45,438 bases of DNA from Rheinheimera riviphila (GTDB lineage: Bacteria; Pseudomonadota; Gammaproteobacteria; Enterobacterales; Alteromonadaceae), in the NCBI RefSeq assembly GCF_004005945.1, contig NZ_SACS01000029.1:1-45438 (forward strand), written 5' to 3'. Positions 21,350 to 32,584 of the stretch are shown one piece after another; position 1 is the stretch's first letter, and each line of letters begins with the position of its first letter. The position numbers were made by a program, and so were the translations under genes. Below the pieces are notes generated by a model. That model was not told the origin of the DNA and did no database searches. It saw nothing but the letters and a program-made list of their open reading frames with translations.

Positions 21350-23455
21350 GTGGCACGTACAACTCCTATTGAGCGTTACCGGAATATTGGTATCTGTGCT
21401 CACGTTGACGCGGGTAAAACCACGACAACTGAACGAGTTTTGTTCTACACCGGCTTGTCTCACAAGATCGGTGAAGTGCATGACGGCGCTGCCACGATGG
21501 ACTGGATGGAACAAGAGCAGGAGCGTGGTATCACTATCACGTCTGCTGCTACCACGACATTTTGGCGTGGGATGCAGGCTCAGTTCCCAGAGCATCGTGT
21601 AAATATCATTGATACGCCCGGTCACGTCGACTTCACCATTGAAGTTGAACGTTCACTGCGTGTTCTTGACGGTGCTGTTGTTGTGCTTTGCGGTTCGTCA
21701 GGTGTTCAGCCTCAAACTGAAACGGTGTGGCGTCAGGCTAACAAGTACGAAGTTCCTCGTTTGATTTTCGTCAACAAGATGGACCGGACTGGTGCTGACT
21801 TCCTTCGGGTGGTAAAGCAAGCTCGCGATCGTCTTAATCACACCATTGTTCCTATTCAACTGCCAATTGGTTCTGAAGAAAACTTTAAAGGTGTGGTTGA
21901 CCTGCTGAAAATGAAAGCCATTAACTGGAATGAATCAGACCAGGGTATGACTTTCACTTACGAAGAAATTCCGGCTGAAATGTTGGCAGATTGCGAAGAG
22001 TGGCGCGCAAACATGGTGGAAGCAGCAGCTGAAGCTAATGAAGTGCTGATGGAGCGTTATTTGGATGGCGGTGAGCTGACTGAAGACGAAATCCGTTCTG
22101 CCTTGCGCCAACGCACGCTGGCAAATGAAGTTGTACTTGTGCTGTGTGGTTCAGCATTCAAAAACAAAGGCGTTCAGGCGATGCTTGATGCCGTGATTGA
22201 ATACTTGCCATCACCGACCGAAGTCAAAGCGATCAAAGGTATCAACGAAGACGAATCAGAAGGCTTACGCCACGCTGATGACGATGCGCCGTTTTCGGCT
22301 CTCGCGTTCAAGATTGCGACGGATCCATTTGTGGGCACGTTGACCTTCTTCCGTTGTTACTCAGGTGTGATCAACTCTGGTGACTCCGTGTATAACCCGG
22401 TGAAACACAAAAAAGAGCGGGTCGGCCGGATCGTGCAAATGCATGCGAATGACCGTCAGGAAATTAAAGAAGTTCGTGCTGGCGATATCGCCGCAGGGAT
22501 TGGCTTTAAAGATGTGACCACCGGTGACACTTTGTGTGATCCGGACCACATTATTACGCTTGAACGGATGGAATTCCCTGAGCCGGTAATCTCGGTTGCT
22601 GTTGAACCGAAAACTAAACCTGACCAGGAACGGATGGGGGTCGCGCTGAGCAAACTTGCTGCAGAAGATCCATCATTCCGCGTACATACAGATGAAGAAA
22701 CGGGTCAAACCATCATCTCTGGTATGGGCGAGCTGCACTTGGAAATCATCGTTGATCGTATGAAACGTGAATTCAAAGTTGAAGCAAACGTTGGTAAACC
22801 TCAGGTTGCTTATCGTGAAACTATTCGCGGTAGCACAGAAGTTGAAGGTAAGTTTGTCCGTCAATCTGGTGGGCGCGGTCAATTTGGTCATTGCTGGCTG
22901 AAAATCGAACCTCAGGAAGAAGGTGCAGGCTACACGTTCGTGAATGCCGTTGTTGGCGGTGTTATTCCGAAGGAATACATTCCGGCTATCGACAAAGGTA
23001 TTCAGGAACAGATGAAAAACGGTATCCTTGCGGGCTACCCGGTCATCGACGTTAAAGTTTCGGTATTCGACGGTTCATACCACGATGTTGACTCTAACGA
23101 AATGGCATTCAAAATTGCTGCTTCTATGGGCTTCAAAAAAGGTGCACTGCAATCTAAGCCGGTCATTCTTGAACCAGTGATGAAAGTTGAAGTGGTTACT
23201 CCTGAAGACTTCATGGGTGATATTGTTGGCGACTTAAATCGCCGTCGCGGTATTATCAATGGTATGGAAGATGCTCCTGGCGGTATCAAAATCGTTGACG
23301 CACAGGTTCCATTGTCAGAAATGTTCGGTTATGCGACAAGCATGCGTTCACTGACTCAGGGACGTGCTTCTTACTCAATGGAACCATTGAAGTATATGGA
23401 AGCACCGAACAATGTGACTGAAGCGATTATTGCATCTCGTAAATCTGGCGACTAA
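21350..23455 (+). CDS. fusA: elongation factor G
   Basis: EF-G is the GTPase that drives translocation and, with RRF, ribosome recycling. The 701-residue protein has [15 protein letters not shown] (P-loop), [11 protein letters not shown] (switch I), DTPGHVDFT and NKMDRTGAD, followed by domains II to V including [10 protein letters not shown]. It begins with GTG 21350 after AAGAGGA. Usual third gene of the str operon. Confidence 0.98.
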   Translation: MARTTPIERYRNIGICAHVDAGKTTTTERVLFYTGLSHKIGEVHDGAATMDWMEQEQERGITITSAATTTFWRGMQAQFPEHRVNIIDTPGHVDFTIEVERSLRVLDGAVVVLCGSSGVQPQTETVWRQANKYEVPRLIFVNKMDRTGADFLRVVKQARDRLNHTIVPIQLPIGSEENFKGVVDLLKMKAINWNESDQGMTFTYEEIPAEMLADCEEWRANMVEAAAEANEVLMERYLDGGELTEDEIRSALRQRTLANEVVLVLCGSAFKNKGVQAMLDAVIEYLPSPTEVKAIKGINEDESEGLRHADDDAPFSALAFKIATDPFVGTLTFFRCYSGVINSGDSVYNPVKHKKERVGRIVQMHANDRQEIKEVRAGDIAAGIGFKDVTTGDTLCDPDHIITLERMEFPEPVISVAVEPKTKPDQERMGVALSKLAAEDPSFRVHTDEETGQTIISGMGELHLEIIVDRMKREFKVEANVGKPQVAYRETIRGSTEVEGKFVRQSGGRGQFGHCWLKIEPQEEGAGYTFVNAVVGGVIPKEYIPAIDKGIQEQMKNGILAGYPVIDVKVSVFDGSYHDVDSNEMAFKIAASMGFKKGALQSKPVILEPVMKVEVVTPEDFMGDIVGDLNRRRGIINGMEDAPGGIKIVDAQVPLSEMFGYATSMRSLTQGRASYSMEPLKYMEAPNNVTEAIIASRKSGD

Positions 23456-23507
23456 TTATTTAATTCGGCTCATAAAAATTGAGCCTACTTAACAGAAGGT
23501 AATTAAA

Positions 23508-24692
23508 ATGGCTAAGGCTAAATTCGAACGTAACAAACCGCACGTAAACGTAGGCACAATCGGCCACGTAGACCACGGTAAAACTACTCTGACAGCAGCT
23601 ATCACCAACGTATTGGCTAAACACTACGGCGGTCAGGCTTTCGCATTCGATCAAATCGATAAAGCACCAGAAGAAAAAGCTCGTGGTATCACGATCAACA
23701 CTTCTCACGTTGAATACGATACTCCAGCTCGTCACTACGCGCACGTAGATTGCCCAGGCCACGCTGACTATGTTAAAAACATGATCACTGGTGCTGCCCA
23801 GATGGACGGCGCAATCCTGGTTGTTGCTGCAACTGACGGCCCAATGCCACAGACACGTGAGCACATCCTGTTATCTCGTCAGGTAGGCGTACCATTCATC
23901 GTTGTGTTCATGAACAAATGTGACATGGTAGACGACGAAGAGTTGTTAGAGCTGGTAGAGATGGAAGTTCGTGAGCTTCTTTCTGACTACGATTTCCCAG
24001 GTGATGACCTGCCGGTAATCCGTGGTTCAGCCCTGAAAGGTCTGGAAGGCGATGCAGCATGGGAACCAAAAATCCTTGAGCTGGCAGCAGCTTTAGATTC
24101 TTACATTCCAGAGCCAGTACGTGCGATTGACAAGCCATTCATCATGCCAATCGAAGACGTATTCTCAATTGCTGGTCGTGGTACTGTAGTAACAGGCCGT
24201 GTAGAGCAAGGTATCGTTAAAGTAGGCGAGTCAGTAGAAATCGTAGGTCTGAAAGACACAGTGACAACTACTTGTACTGGTGTTGAAATGTTCCGCAAAC
24301 TGTTAGACGAAGGTCGTGCAGGCGAGAACATCGGCGCGCTGTTACGTGGTACTAAACGTGAAGACGTAGAACGTGGTCAAGTATTAGCAAAACCAGGTTC
24401 AATCAAGCCACATACCAAGTTTGAAGGTGAAGTGTACGTGTTGTCTAAAGAAGAAGGTGGTCGTCATACTCCATTCTTCAAAGGTTACCGTCCACAGTTC
24501 TACTTCCGTACCACAGACGTCACTGGTTCAGTAGAACTGCCAGAAGGCGTAGAGATGGTAATGCCAGGCGACAACCTGAAGTTTGTTGTTGAACTGATCA
24601 ACCCAATCGCGATGGACGAAGGTTTACGCTTCGCCATCCGTGAAGGTGGCCGCACAGTAGGTGCTGGTGTAGTATCTAAAGTACTGGTGTAA
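23508..24692 (+). CDS. tuf: elongation factor Tu, copy 2
   Basis: Last gene of the str operon (tufA position). It encodes a 394-residue EF-Tu identical to the copy at 6703, with only scattered silent differences such as GTT/GTA for valine. Upstream sequences differ completely, while the 3' flank and terminator are shared for about 40 bases past the stop. This shows that the two copies are being homogenised. Confidence 0.98.
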   Translation: MAKAKFERNKPHVNVGTIGHVDHGKTTLTAAITNVLAKHYGGQAFAFDQIDKAPEEKARGITINTSHVEYDTPARHYAHVDCPGHADYVKNMITGAAQMDGAILVVAATDGPMPQTREHILLSRQVGVPFIVVFMNKCDMVDDEELLELVEMEVRELLSDYDFPGDDLPVIRGSALKGLEGDAAWEPKILELAAALDSYIPEPVRAIDKPFIMPIEDVFSIAGRGTVVTGRVEQGIVKVGESVEIVGLKDTVTTTCTGVEMFRKLLDEGRAGENIGALLRGTKREDVERGQVLAKPGSIKPHTKFEGEVYVLSKEEGGRHTPFFKGYRPQFYFRTTDVTGSVELPEGVEMVMPGDNLKFVVELINPIAMDEGLRFAIREGGRTVGAGVVSKVLV

Positions 24693-24708
24693 TTACCGCT
24701 ACTTGATG

Positions 24709-24733
24709 AAAGGGTCCTTCGGGGCCCTTTTTT
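24709..24733 (+). terminator. str operon terminator
   Basis: AAAGGGTCC-TTCG-GGGCCCTTT stem-loop followed by T, identical to the hairpin after tuf copy 1. Confidence 0.93.
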
Positions 24734-24844
24734 ATTGCCACAATTTGAGACGCCGGAAATGCGCGGTGGCGACTTGCCCTCTCACTAACTTCATTGCGAC
24801 TACACTGAAAAAGTATTCCCCCAGTCGCTATGACGAAGATATTT

Positions 24845-24857
24845 AAACAAGCGTTTG
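24845..24857. promoter_or_regulatory. PsrA-like palindrome
   Basis: AAAC-AAGC-GTTTG lies 54 bases upstream of the acyl-CoA dehydrogenase start. It resembles the (G/C)AAAC-N2-4-GTTT(G/C) operator described for PsrA, the TetR-type repressor of fatty acid oxidation in many gammaproteobacteria. A single short match is weak evidence; it is strengthened by the gene it precedes. Confidence 0.4.
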
Positions 24858-24911
24858 AAATTTTCAGGCTGGCATGTTAGAACAACACATCGTACCAGAT
24901 GGAGAAGCATT

Positions 24912-26651
24912 GTGAGCCACTACCAAGCCCCCTTAACCGATATGTACTTTAATCTATTTGATCTTTGGCAAACGCAAAAATACTGGGATCAGTCACCTGC
25001 GCTCAAAGAGCTGTTAGATCAGGAGACCGCATCAGCCATTCTGGAAGAAGCGGCTAAGGTGGCAGCCGAACTGATTGCGCCACAATCAAAACTTGCTGAT
25101 CAGCAAGGTGTGCAGTGGCATGCAGGCGAAGTGACGACTCCTGACCATTATAAAACTTGTTATCAGCAACTTTGTGAGGGTGGTTGGACTGGACTCGCTG
25201 GCGATCCAGAGTATGGTGGCATGGGGATGCCGAAAACACTTGCTAGCATGTATGAAGAAATGTTGTGCAGTGCGGATATCGCATTTTCCCTCTATTCAGG
25301 TCTGACTGCCGGCGCTTGTGTCGCCTTGAACCAGCATGCCGACTCAGCAACAAAAGCAATCTATCTGCCTAAACTCTACAGTGGCGAGTGGTCAGGAACT
25401 ATGTGTCTGACCGAGTCGCATGCCGGTTCTGATTTGGGCATCATGCGCACTCAAGCGACGCCTCTTGATGATGGTCGCTTTAGCATCAGCGGTAGCAAAA
25501 TATTTATTACTGCCGGTGAACACGATTTAACGGCGAATATTATCCACTTGGTATTGGCGAAATTGCCTGATGCTCCGGCTGGAAGTCGCGGCATATCGCT
25601 TTTTCTAGTCCCTAAATTTATGGTTAACGCTGATGGAAGTCTGGGTGAACGAAACAAGTTAAGTTGTGGATCAGTCGAGCACAAGATGGGCATCCATGCG
25701 TCGGCGAGCTGTGTGATGAATTTTGACGGTGCGGTTGGCTATCTGATTGGTGAAGCCAACAAAGGTCTTGCCTGTATGTTTACCATGATGAACTACGAGC
25801 GGCTGGCAATGGGTAGCCAAGGACTAGGCGCTGCAGAGCGTGCCTACCAAAATGCATTGAGTTATGCTAAAGATCGATTGCAGGGTAGAACGACTGGCAA
25901 AGACACCAATAAAGCAGATCCAATTTTAGGTCACGCAGATGTGCGTCGAATGCTGCTGAATGTAAAAGCTATCAACGAGGCCGGGCGCAGTTTTTCGGTG
26001 TATGTAGCACAGCAGCTCGACCAAGCCAAATATTCTGGCGACAAAAAAGCCGAAGCAAGGGCGAACTTATTAACCCCAGTGACCAAAGCGTTTATGACAG
26101 ACCGAGGACTTGATGCCTGTATTACCGCGCAACAAGTATTTGGTGGGCATGGCTACATTCAGGAATGGGGCATGGAGCAGTTAGTACGTGATGTACGCAT
26201 TGCCCAAATCTATGAAGGAACGAACGGTATTCAAGCATTGGATTTTGCGGTCCGTAAAGTAGCCGCCGATAATGGCGAAGTGCTGAATGAAATGTTAGCG
26301 GAAATCTCGGAAAAGTTGGCGCTACGACCACATTCTGCATTATCAAATTTATTGGATGAGTATAAAAACCTGGTCAATGAATTATTGATTGAAGGCAAAA
26401 ACGAGTCGCAGCTGCTGCCTACGGTCGCTTGTGACTTGTTGGATCTGTCTGGCTACCTGTTCTACGGGTATATGTGGCATCAAACATTAGCAGCCCTTGA
26501 TCCGGTCAAACATAGTGCAGATTTTATTGAAAGTAAGCAGTTGACTGCGCAGTTCTACTTTGAGCGGGTGATGCCAAAAGCTCAGGGTCTTATCGCCATC
26601 ATTCGTCAACCGATCAGCGCCTTAGTTGAAATGAGAGATGAGTTATTCTGA
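24912..26651 (+). CDS. acyl-CoA dehydrogenase
   Basis: A FAD flavoenzyme of 579 residues that introduces the 2,3 double bond in acyl-CoA, the first step of beta-oxidation. The N-terminal SHYQAPLTDMYF is typical of the long subfamily that also includes DmdC-like enzymes. TESHAGSDLG contacts FAD, and QIYEGTNGIQALD holds the likely catalytic Glu. A C-terminal extension of about 130 residues completes the long form. I chose GTG 24912 because GGAGA lies just upstream and family similarity begins there; a TTG further upstream is possible. Its place between tuf and rpsJ is unusual. The exact substrate chain length is unknown. Confidence 0.9.
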   Translation: MSHYQAPLTDMYFNLFDLWQTQKYWDQSPALKELLDQETASAILEEAAKVAAELIAPQSKLADQQGVQWHAGEVTTPDHYKTCYQQLCEGGWTGLAGDPEYGGMGMPKTLASMYEEMLCSADIAFSLYSGLTAGACVALNQHADSATKAIYLPKLYSGEWSGTMCLTESHAGSDLGIMRTQATPLDDGRFSISGSKIFITAGEHDLTANIIHLVLAKLPDAPAGSRGISLFLVPKFMVNADGSLGERNKLSCGSVEHKMGIHASASCVMNFDGAVGYLIGEANKGLACMFTMMNYERLAMGSQGLGAAERAYQNALSYAKDRLQGRTTGKDTNKADPILGHADVRRMLLNVKAINEAGRSFSVYVAQQLDQAKYSGDKKAEARANLLTPVTKAFMTDRGLDACITAQQVFGGHGYIQEWGMEQLVRDVRIAQIYEGTNGIQALDFAVRKVAADNGEVLNEMLAEISEKLALRPHSALSNLLDEYKNLVNELLIEGKNESQLLPTVACDLLDLSGYLFYGYMWHQTLAALDPVKHSADFIESKQLTAQFYFERVMPKAQGLIAIIRQPISALVEMRDELF

Positions 26652-26668
26652 GGTAACGACAGTTTGAT

Positions 26669-26689
26669 CACGCACTTGCGCGGTGCGTG
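26669..26689 (+). other. hairpin after acyl-CoA dehydrogenase
   Basis: CACGCAC (26669-26675) pairs perfectly with GTGCGTG (26683-26689). It has no T run, so it is only a possible weak terminator between this gene and the S10 promoter. Confidence 0.35.
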
Positions 26690-26709
26690 CTCAAATTATC
26701 GACAAAGAC

Positions 26710-26737
26710 TTGTGTTTCCGGTTCAGTTGAGTATAAT
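26710..26737 (+). promoter_or_regulatory. S10 operon promoter
   Basis: TTGTGT (26710-26715), 16-base spacer, perfect TATAAT (26732-26737), then a GC-rich discriminator GCGCGGCC. It lies 188 bases before rpsJ, leaving room for the regulatory leader known from E. coli. Confidence 0.75.
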
Positions 26738-26742
26738 GCGCG

Positions 26743-27236
<494 letters not shown>

Positions 27237-27265
27237 TCAGACAGGTTTTTAGAGAGGTTTAGGAT

Positions 27266-27904
27266 ATGGCTATCGGTCTAATCGGTCGTAAAGTGGGCAT
27301 GACTCGCATCTTCACTGAAGATGGCGTATCAATCCCAGTAACCGTAATCGAAGCAACACCAAACCGCGTTACTGCCATCAAAACGCAAGACGTTCATGGC
27401 TATAGCGCATTGCAAGTGACTGCTGGCACAGTGAAGGCTTCACGCCTGAACAAACCAGATGCAGGTCAGTTTGCAAAAGCTGGTGTCGAAGCCGGTCGTG
27501 GTCTGTGGGAATTCCGCCTGCAAGACAACGAAGGTGCTGACATCGCTGTTGGTAGCGAGATTACTGTTGAAGTTTTCGCAGAGACGAAAAAAGTTGATGT
27601 CGTCGGTACATCAAAAGGTAAAGGTTTTGCCGGTACTGTAAAGCGCTGGAATTTCCGTACTCAGGATATGACTCACGGTAACTCTTTATCTCACCGTGCA
27701 CCAGGTTCAATTGGTCAAAACCAATCACCAGGTAAAGTATTCAAAGGTAAAAAAATGGCCGGACACATGGGTGCCGAGCGCGTAACAGTCCAATCTTTGG
27801 AAGTGGTACGTGTAGACGCAGCACGCAACATCCTGTTAGTGAAGGGCGCAGTCCCGGGTGCTATCGGCGGTGATGTGATTGTTAAACCTGCGGTCAAAGG
27901 CTAA
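27266..27904 (+). CDS. rplC: 50S ribosomal protein L3
   Basis: L3 is an early 50S assembly protein whose loop reaches the peptidyl transferase centre. The 212-residue sequence has the start [15 protein letters not shown] and [20 protein letters not shown], the latter with the glutamine that PrmB methylates in E. coli. It lies 29 bases after rpsJ and 19 before rplD. Confidence 0.98.
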   Translation: MAIGLIGRKVGMTRIFTEDGVSIPVTVIEATPNRVTAIKTQDVHGYSALQVTAGTVKASRLNKPDAGQFAKAGVEAGRGLWEFRLQDNEGADIAVGSEITVEVFAETKKVDVVGTSKGKGFAGTVKRWNFRTQDMTHGNSLSHRAPGSIGQNQSPGKVFKGKKMAGHMGAERVTVQSLEVVRVDAARNILLVKGAVPGAIGGDVIVKPAVKG

Positions 27905-27923
27905 CGTCTAGAGGAGATGAGTG

Positions 27924-28529
27924 ATGGAATTAGCATTAAGAGACGCTAACGGCGTTCTTGAAGTTTCCGAAGCTACCTTTGGACGTGAGTTCAACGAAGC
28001 ATTGGTACATCAGGTTGTAGTTGCTTACGCAGCTGGTGCCCGTCAAGGTACACGTGCTCAACTGACACGTTCAGAAGTACGCGGTGGCGGCAAGAAGCCA
28101 TGGCGCCAGAAGGGCACAGGTCGTGCTCGTGCTGGTACAATTCGCAGCCCAATTTGGCGCGGCGGTGGTGTGACGTTTGCGGCTAAGCCACAAGATCACA
28201 GCCAAAAAGTTAACAGAAAAATGTATCGCGGCGCGATCATGAGCATTCTTTCTGAACTGGTTCGTCAAGAACGTTTAATCGTAGTTGAAAGCTTTGCAGT
28301 TGAAACTCCGAAAACGAAAGAACTGACTGCCAAGTTAAAAGCGATGGAACTGAAAGATGTTCTGATCGTTACTGACGAAGTTGACGAGAACCTGTTCTTA
28401 TCAGCCCGCAACCTGTACAAGGTTGACGTGCGTGATGTTCACGGTATCGACCCTGTCAGCTTAATCGCCTTCGACAAAGTGTTGATGACTGCTGCTGCAG
28501 TTAAACAAATCGAGGAGATGTTAGCATGA
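27924..28529 (+). CDS. rplD: 50S ribosomal protein L4
   Basis: L4 lines the exit tunnel and, in E. coli, represses the S10 operon. The start is ATG 27924, with GAGGAG at 27911-27916; the GTG just before is too close. The 201 residues include GQ(K)[13 protein letters not shown] tunnel loop sequence ([20 protein letters not shown]). The stop overlaps the rplW start (ATGA). Confidence 0.97.
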   Translation: MELALRDANGVLEVSEATFGREFNEALVHQVVVAYAAGARQGTRAQLTRSEVRGGGKKPWRQKGTGRARAGTIRSPIWRGGGVTFAAKPQDHSQKVNRKMYRGAIMSILSELVRQERLIVVESFAVETPKTKELTAKLKAMELKDVLIVTDEVDENLFLSARNLYKVDVRDVHGIDPVSLIAFDKVLMTAAAVKQIEEMLA

Positions 28530-28828
28530 TCCGTGAAGAACGTTTACTGAAGGTTATTCTGGCTCCGCATGTGTCTGAAAAGAGCACAATTGCGGCAGAG
28601 ACCAACAACACAGTCGTGTTCAAAGTAGCAACTACAGCCACTAAAGCAGACATCAAAGCTGCCGTTCAGAAACTGTTCGAAGTGGAAGTTGTAGGTGTTC
28701 GCACTGTTAACGTTAAGGGTAAGACCAAGCGCACTGGCGTGCGTACTGGCCAACGTAGCGATTGGAAAAAAGCTTACGTTACTCTTAAAGAAGGCAGCGA
28801 GCTCGATTTAGTTGGCGGCGCTGAGTAA
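28526..28828 (+). CDS. rplW: 50S ribosomal protein L23
   Basis: L23 sits at the tunnel exit and docks trigger factor and SRP. The 100 residues start [20 protein letters not shown] and contain the surface-loop motif [19 protein letters not shown]. It overlaps rplD by 4 bases, so expression is coupled. Confidence 0.97.
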   Translation: MIREERLLKVILAPHVSEKSTIAAETNNTVVFKVATTATKADIKAAVQKLFEVEVVGVRTVNVKGKTKRTGVRTGQRSDWKKAYVTLKEGSELDLVGGAE

Positions 28829-28844
28829 TAAGAGGAGTTAGGAA

Positions 28845-29669
28845 ATGGCACTTGTTAAGTGTAAACCTACGTCACCAGGTCGTCGCCACGTTTTAAAAGT
28901 GGTCAACCCAGACCTGCACAAAGGCAGCCCTTACGCACCTTTGTTAGAAAAGAAAACTAAGACCGGTGGTCGTAACAACCACGGTCGTATTACGACACGT
29001 CATATCGGTGGTGGTCATAAGCAACACTACCGTTTAGTTGACTTCAAGCGTAATAAAGACGGTATCCCAGCTAAAGTTGAACGCCTGGAATACGATCCAA
29101 ACCGTACTGCAAACATCGCTTTAGTGTTGTATGCAGATGGTGAGCGTCGTTATATCCTGGCTCCAAAAGGCTTAAAAGCAGGCGACACAGTGCAATCAGG
29201 TATGGATTCTCCGATCAAATCGGGTAACACCATGCCACTGCGCAACATCCCTGTGGGTCAAATCGTTCACAACATCGAACTGAAACCTGCCAAAGGTGGC
29301 CAGTTAATGCGTTCAGCTGGTGCTTTTGCCCAGATCCTGGCGCGTGACGGTGCTTATGTCACTCTGCGTTTACGCAGTGGTGAAATGCGCAAAGTCTTAG
29401 CTGATTGCCGTGCAACTATCGGTGAAGTTGGCAATGCTGAACACATGCTCCGTCAATACGGTAAAGCAGGTGCAATGCGCTGGCGCGGTGTTCGTCCTAC
29501 TGTCCGTGGTGTCGTTATGAACCCGGTAGACCACCCACACGGTGGTGGTGAAGGTAAAACTTCTGGTGGCCGTCACCCGGTTACACCATGGGGCGTACCA
29601 ACGAAGGGTTATAAAACCCGTTCGAACAAGCGTACAGACAAGTTCATTGTCCGTCGTCGTGACAAATAA
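28845..29669 (+). CDS. rplB: 50S ribosomal protein L2
   Basis: L2 is required for subunit association and the peptidyl transferase centre. The 274-residue protein has the hallmark [13 protein letters not shown], whose His is critical in E. coli (His229), and the N-terminal [14 protein letters not shown]. Preceded by AGAGGAG. Confidence 0.98.
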   Translation: MALVKCKPTSPGRRHVLKVVNPDLHKGSPYAPLLEKKTKTGGRNNHGRITTRHIGGGHKQHYRLVDFKRNKDGIPAKVERLEYDPNRTANIALVLYADGERRYILAPKGLKAGDTVQSGMDSPIKSGNTMPLRNIPVGQIVHNIELKPAKGGQLMRSAGAFAQILARDGAYVTLRLRSGEMRKVLADCRATIGEVGNAEHMLRQYGKAGAMRWRGVRPTVRGVVMNPVDHPHGGGEGKTSGGRHPVTPWGVPTKGYKTRSNKRTDKFIVRRRDK

Positions 29670-29688
29670 TTTAATGTGAGGAATTGCC

Positions 29689-29967
29689 ATGCCACGTTCT
29701 CTCAAGAAAGGTCCATTTATCGACCTTCACTTGCTGAAGAAGGTAGAGAAAGCGTTGGAAAGCGGTGACAAGAAGCCAATTAAGACTTGGAGCCGTCGTT
29801 CAATGATCATTCCACAAATGATCGGTTTGACCATCGCTGTCCATAATGGTCGTCAACATGTACCAGTACTTGTCTCGGAAGAGATGGTCGGTCACAAGTT
29901 AGGTGAGTTTTCACCTACTCGTACTTACCGTGGTCATGCAGCCGACAAAAAGGCCAAGAAACGCTAA
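29689..29967 (+). CDS. rpsS: 30S ribosomal protein S19
   Basis: S19 lies in the 30S head and pairs with S13. The protein has 92 residues, the exact family length, beginning [16 protein letters not shown] and with [13 protein letters not shown]. Located 19 bases after rplB. Confidence 0.97.
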   Translation: MPRSLKKGPFIDLHLLKKVEKALESGDKKPIKTWSRRSMIIPQMIGLTIAVHNGRQHVPVLVSEEMVGHKLGEFSPTRTYRGHAADKKAKKR

Positions 29968-29978
29968 GGGGTAAATAA

Positions 29979-30311
29979 ATGCAAGCATTAGCAAAACATA
30001 AATTTGCCCGTTCATCTGCACAAAAAGCTCGTCTGGTCGCTGACCAGATCCGTGGATTGGCAGTTGGAAAGGCGTTGGATGTTTTAACCTACAGCCCGAA
30101 AAAAGCGGCTGATCTGGTTAAAAAGGTTCTTTTATCAGCCATTGCGAACGCAGAACACAACGAAGGCGCCGATATCGACGCTTTAAAAGTGAAAACTGTG
30201 TTTGTTGACGAAGGTCCGTCGATGAAGCGGATCAAGCCACGTGCTAAAGGTCGTGCTGACCGTATCGTCAAGCGTACCAGTCACATTACAGTGATTGTTG
30301 CTGATAACTAG
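29979..30311 (+). CDS. rplV: 50S ribosomal protein L22
   Basis: L22 reaches into the exit tunnel through a beta hairpin. The 110 residues contain [14 protein letters not shown] and the tunnel loop [17 protein letters not shown]. The macrolide-linked deletion region looks intact. Confidence 0.97.
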   Translation: MQALAKHKFARSSAQKARLVADQIRGLAVGKALDVLTYSPKKAADLVKKVLLSAIANAEHNEGADIDALKVKTVFVDEGPSMKRIKPRAKGRADRIVKRTSHITVIVADN

Positions 30312-30320
30312 GAGTGAGAA

Positions 30321-31034
30321 ATGGGACAGAAAGTACATCCTAATGGTATTCGCCTAGGTATCACTAAGCCTTGGAGCTCAACCTGGTACGCGAATACAAA
30401 AGATTTCCCGGATTTCCTGGTTGGTGACTTTAAAGTTCGTCAGTATCTGACAAAAGAACTGAAAGCCGCTTCAGTAAGCCGGATCGATATTGAACGTCCT
30501 GCGAAAAGCATCCGTGTGACTATTCACACTGCTCGTCCAGGCGTGATCATCGGTAAAAAAGGTGAAGACGTTGAGAAACTGCGCAAAGCTGTAGCGACTA
30601 TCGCTGGCGTGCCTGCACAGATCAATATTTCTGAAATCCGTAAGCCGGAATTAGATGCCAAATTAGTTGCTGATTCTATCAGCAGCCAGCTGGAACGCCG
30701 TGTAATGTTCCGTCGCGCTATGAAGCGTGCGGTACAGAACGCTATGCGTTTAGGCGCTAAAGGTATCAAAGTTCAGGTCGCCGGCCGTTTAGGCGGCGCT
30801 GAAATCGCTCGTGATGAGTGGTATCGTGAAGGCCGTGTGCCACTGCACACTCTGCGTGCTGACATCGACTACTCAACATCAGAAGCTTTGACTACTTACG
30901 GTATCATTGGTGTTAAGGTTTGGATCTTCAAAGGCGAGATCCTGGGTGGTTTACCACTGGCCAACAACAATAACGCCAACAACGACAAACAGCCTAAGGC
31001 GCCGAAAAAACCGGCTCCTCGCAAGGCTAAGTAG
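30321..31034 (+). CDS. rpsC: 30S ribosomal protein S3
   Basis: S3 forms part of the mRNA entry channel with helicase activity. The 237-residue protein has the KH domain GxxG loop at [11 protein letters not shown], then the S3 C-terminal domain, and ends in an Asn- and Lys-rich tail ([10 protein letters not shown], then [10 protein letters not shown]) a few residues longer than in E. coli. Confidence 0.97.
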   Translation: MGQKVHPNGIRLGITKPWSSTWYANTKDFPDFLVGDFKVRQYLTKELKAASVSRIDIERPAKSIRVTIHTARPGVIIGKKGEDVEKLRKAVATIAGVPAQINISEIRKPELDAKLVADSISSQLERRVMFRRAMKRAVQNAMRLGAKGIKVQVAGRLGGAEIARDEWYREGRVPLHTLRADIDYSTSEALTTYGIIGVKVWIFKGEILGGLPLANNNNANNDKQPKAPKKPAPRKAK

Positions 31035-31046
31035 GAGTATTGAGCG

Positions 31047-31460
31047 ATGTTGCAACCAAAACGTACTAAATTTCGTAAAGTGCACAAAGGCCGTAACCGT
31101 GGTTTAGCCCATGTTGGCGACAAGGTTAGCTTCGGTACTTACGCACTGAAATCAGTAGAACGTGGTCAAATGACTTCACGTCAAATCGAATCAGCACGTC
31201 GTGCCATGACTCGTGCCGTTAAGCGTGTTGGTAAAATCTGGATCCGTGTGTTCCCAGACAAGCCAATGACGCAGAAGCCACTCGAAGTTCGTATGGGTAG
31301 TGGTAAAGGTAGCGTGGAATACTGGGTTTGCCAGATTAAACCTGGCAAAGTCCTGTATGAGATGGACGGTGTGTCGGAAGAATTAGCACGTCATGCGTTT
31401 ACGCTGGCAGCTGCCAAACTTCCATTTAAGACAACCTTTGTAACGCGGACGGTATTGTGA
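31047..31460 (+). CDS. rplP: 50S ribosomal protein L16
   Basis: L16 helps position tRNA at the A site. The 137 residues begin [19 protein letters not shown] and contain RIFP-like [15 protein letters not shown] with the Arg (R81 region) hydroxylated in E. coli. The stop overlaps the rpmC start (GTGATG). Confidence 0.97.
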   Translation: MLQPKRTKFRKVHKGRNRGLAHVGDKVSFGTYALKSVERGQMTSRQIESARRAMTRAVKRVGKIWIRVFPDKPMTQKPLEVRMGSGKGSVEYWVCQIKPGKVLYEMDGVSEELARHAFTLAAAKLPFKTTFVTRTVL

Positions 31461-31651
31461 TGAAAGCAAGCGAACTGAAAGCAAAAAGCGTAGACGAGTT
31501 AAAAGCTGAATTACTGGGCCTGTTACGTGAGCAGTTCAACCTGCGCATGCAAGCAGCGACCGGTCAGCTGGCTCAGACTCATTTGCTGAAAACGGTGCGT
31601 CGCGATATCGCACGTGTGAAGACCATCTTAACCGAGAAGGCAGGTGTATAA
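31460..31651 (+). CDS. rpmC: 50S ribosomal protein L29
   Basis: L29 is a small protein at the tunnel exit. The start is ATG 31460, giving 63 residues as in E. coli ([19 protein letters not shown]); the GTG just upstream is inside the rplP end. [11 protein letters not shown] is the family signature. The last base overlaps the rpsQ start. Confidence 0.96.
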   Translation: MKASELKAKSVDELKAELLGLLREQFNLRMQAATGQLAQTHLLKTVRRDIARVKTILTEKAGV

Positions 31652-31905
31652 TGAGCGAAAAAAACACCCGTACGCTGCAAGGTAAAGTAGTAAGTAACAA
31701 GATGGACAAGTCTATCGTTGTTGCGATTGAGCGTCACGTGAAGCACCCAATCTATGGGAAATTCATTACGCGCACTACTAAGCTGCATGTACATGATGAA
31801 ACTAACCAGTGCAACGAAGGCGACATCGTGACTATTCGCGAATGCCGTCCTCTGTCTAAGACTAAATCTTGGACTCTGGTTGCTGTTGTTGGATCAGCTT
31901 CTTAA
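31651..31905 (+). CDS. rpsQ: 30S ribosomal protein S17
   Basis: S17 binds 16S rRNA early in assembly. The 84-residue protein has [18 protein letters not shown] and [18 protein letters not shown]. It is the last gene of the S10 operon and is followed by a strong terminator, after which the normal next gene rplN is displaced by 4.4 kb of unrelated DNA. Confidence 0.97.
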   Translation: MSEKNTRTLQGKVVSNKMDKSIVVAIERHVKHPIYGKFITRTTKLHVHDETNQCNEGDIVTIRECRPLSKTKSWTLVAVVGSAS

Positions 31906-31927
31906 TTGAATTGTTGATTCGAGTAAA

Positions 31928-31958
31928 AAGCCAGTCTTTGTGACTGGCTTTTTTTTTA
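31928..31958 (+). terminator. S10 operon terminator
   Basis: AAGCCAGTC (31928-31936) pairs with GACTGGCTT (31942-31950), followed by a long T run. It separates the S10 operon from the inserted DNA and seems to have been the landing site of the group II intron that begins 4 bases after the T run. Confidence 0.95.
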
Positions 31959-32584
31959 CAGGTGCGCCGGCACGGCGCATTGCGCGTGAGCGCAACTGGG
32001 TTGACGGTGGTCGTCAAACTGGTGACTTGGAAGTGCAAGTCCTCTACATACCCGGCAAGGGGAAGTGTTAGCTGAACGGCAAGTGGGTTCCCCGAGAGTG
32101 TTCATCGTGAGGTGAAATCTGAAGGAAGCTGAAAGCAAAATGCTGGCCCGTCAGTGTGAGGAGCTTGCGACGAATAAAGCGATTTAGGTGTTGTAGCAGG
32201 GTGAGGTGGCCGATATCACTAAAGCCCAATACTTGCAGAGAATGCTGCAACGTACAGTCGACAGATATAAGCAGCAACGTCGCGCGAATTACCCCGGGAG
32301 ATCTAAACGTCTGCCACAGTGCTACTAGCATCGGGAGGTGTTGGGATGGATGTTCAGAAGACCGGAAATGCTCCCGTCATTTCCCGGCACACACTTCTTT
32401 CATAGAGATATCAGCCGAGGCCGTAGTAGTGCTTTTAACTAATAGCATGACGCGCTGAACACCGTTAACCGTAATTAGGACTTTGGTACTCGATGTTGAT
32501 TGATAATGCACAAGCGCAGCAAGCTGCAGCCATGAACAGGGGAAGCGAACAGAGCCGAGGCTGATTGATGGTGTTGAAATTGAC

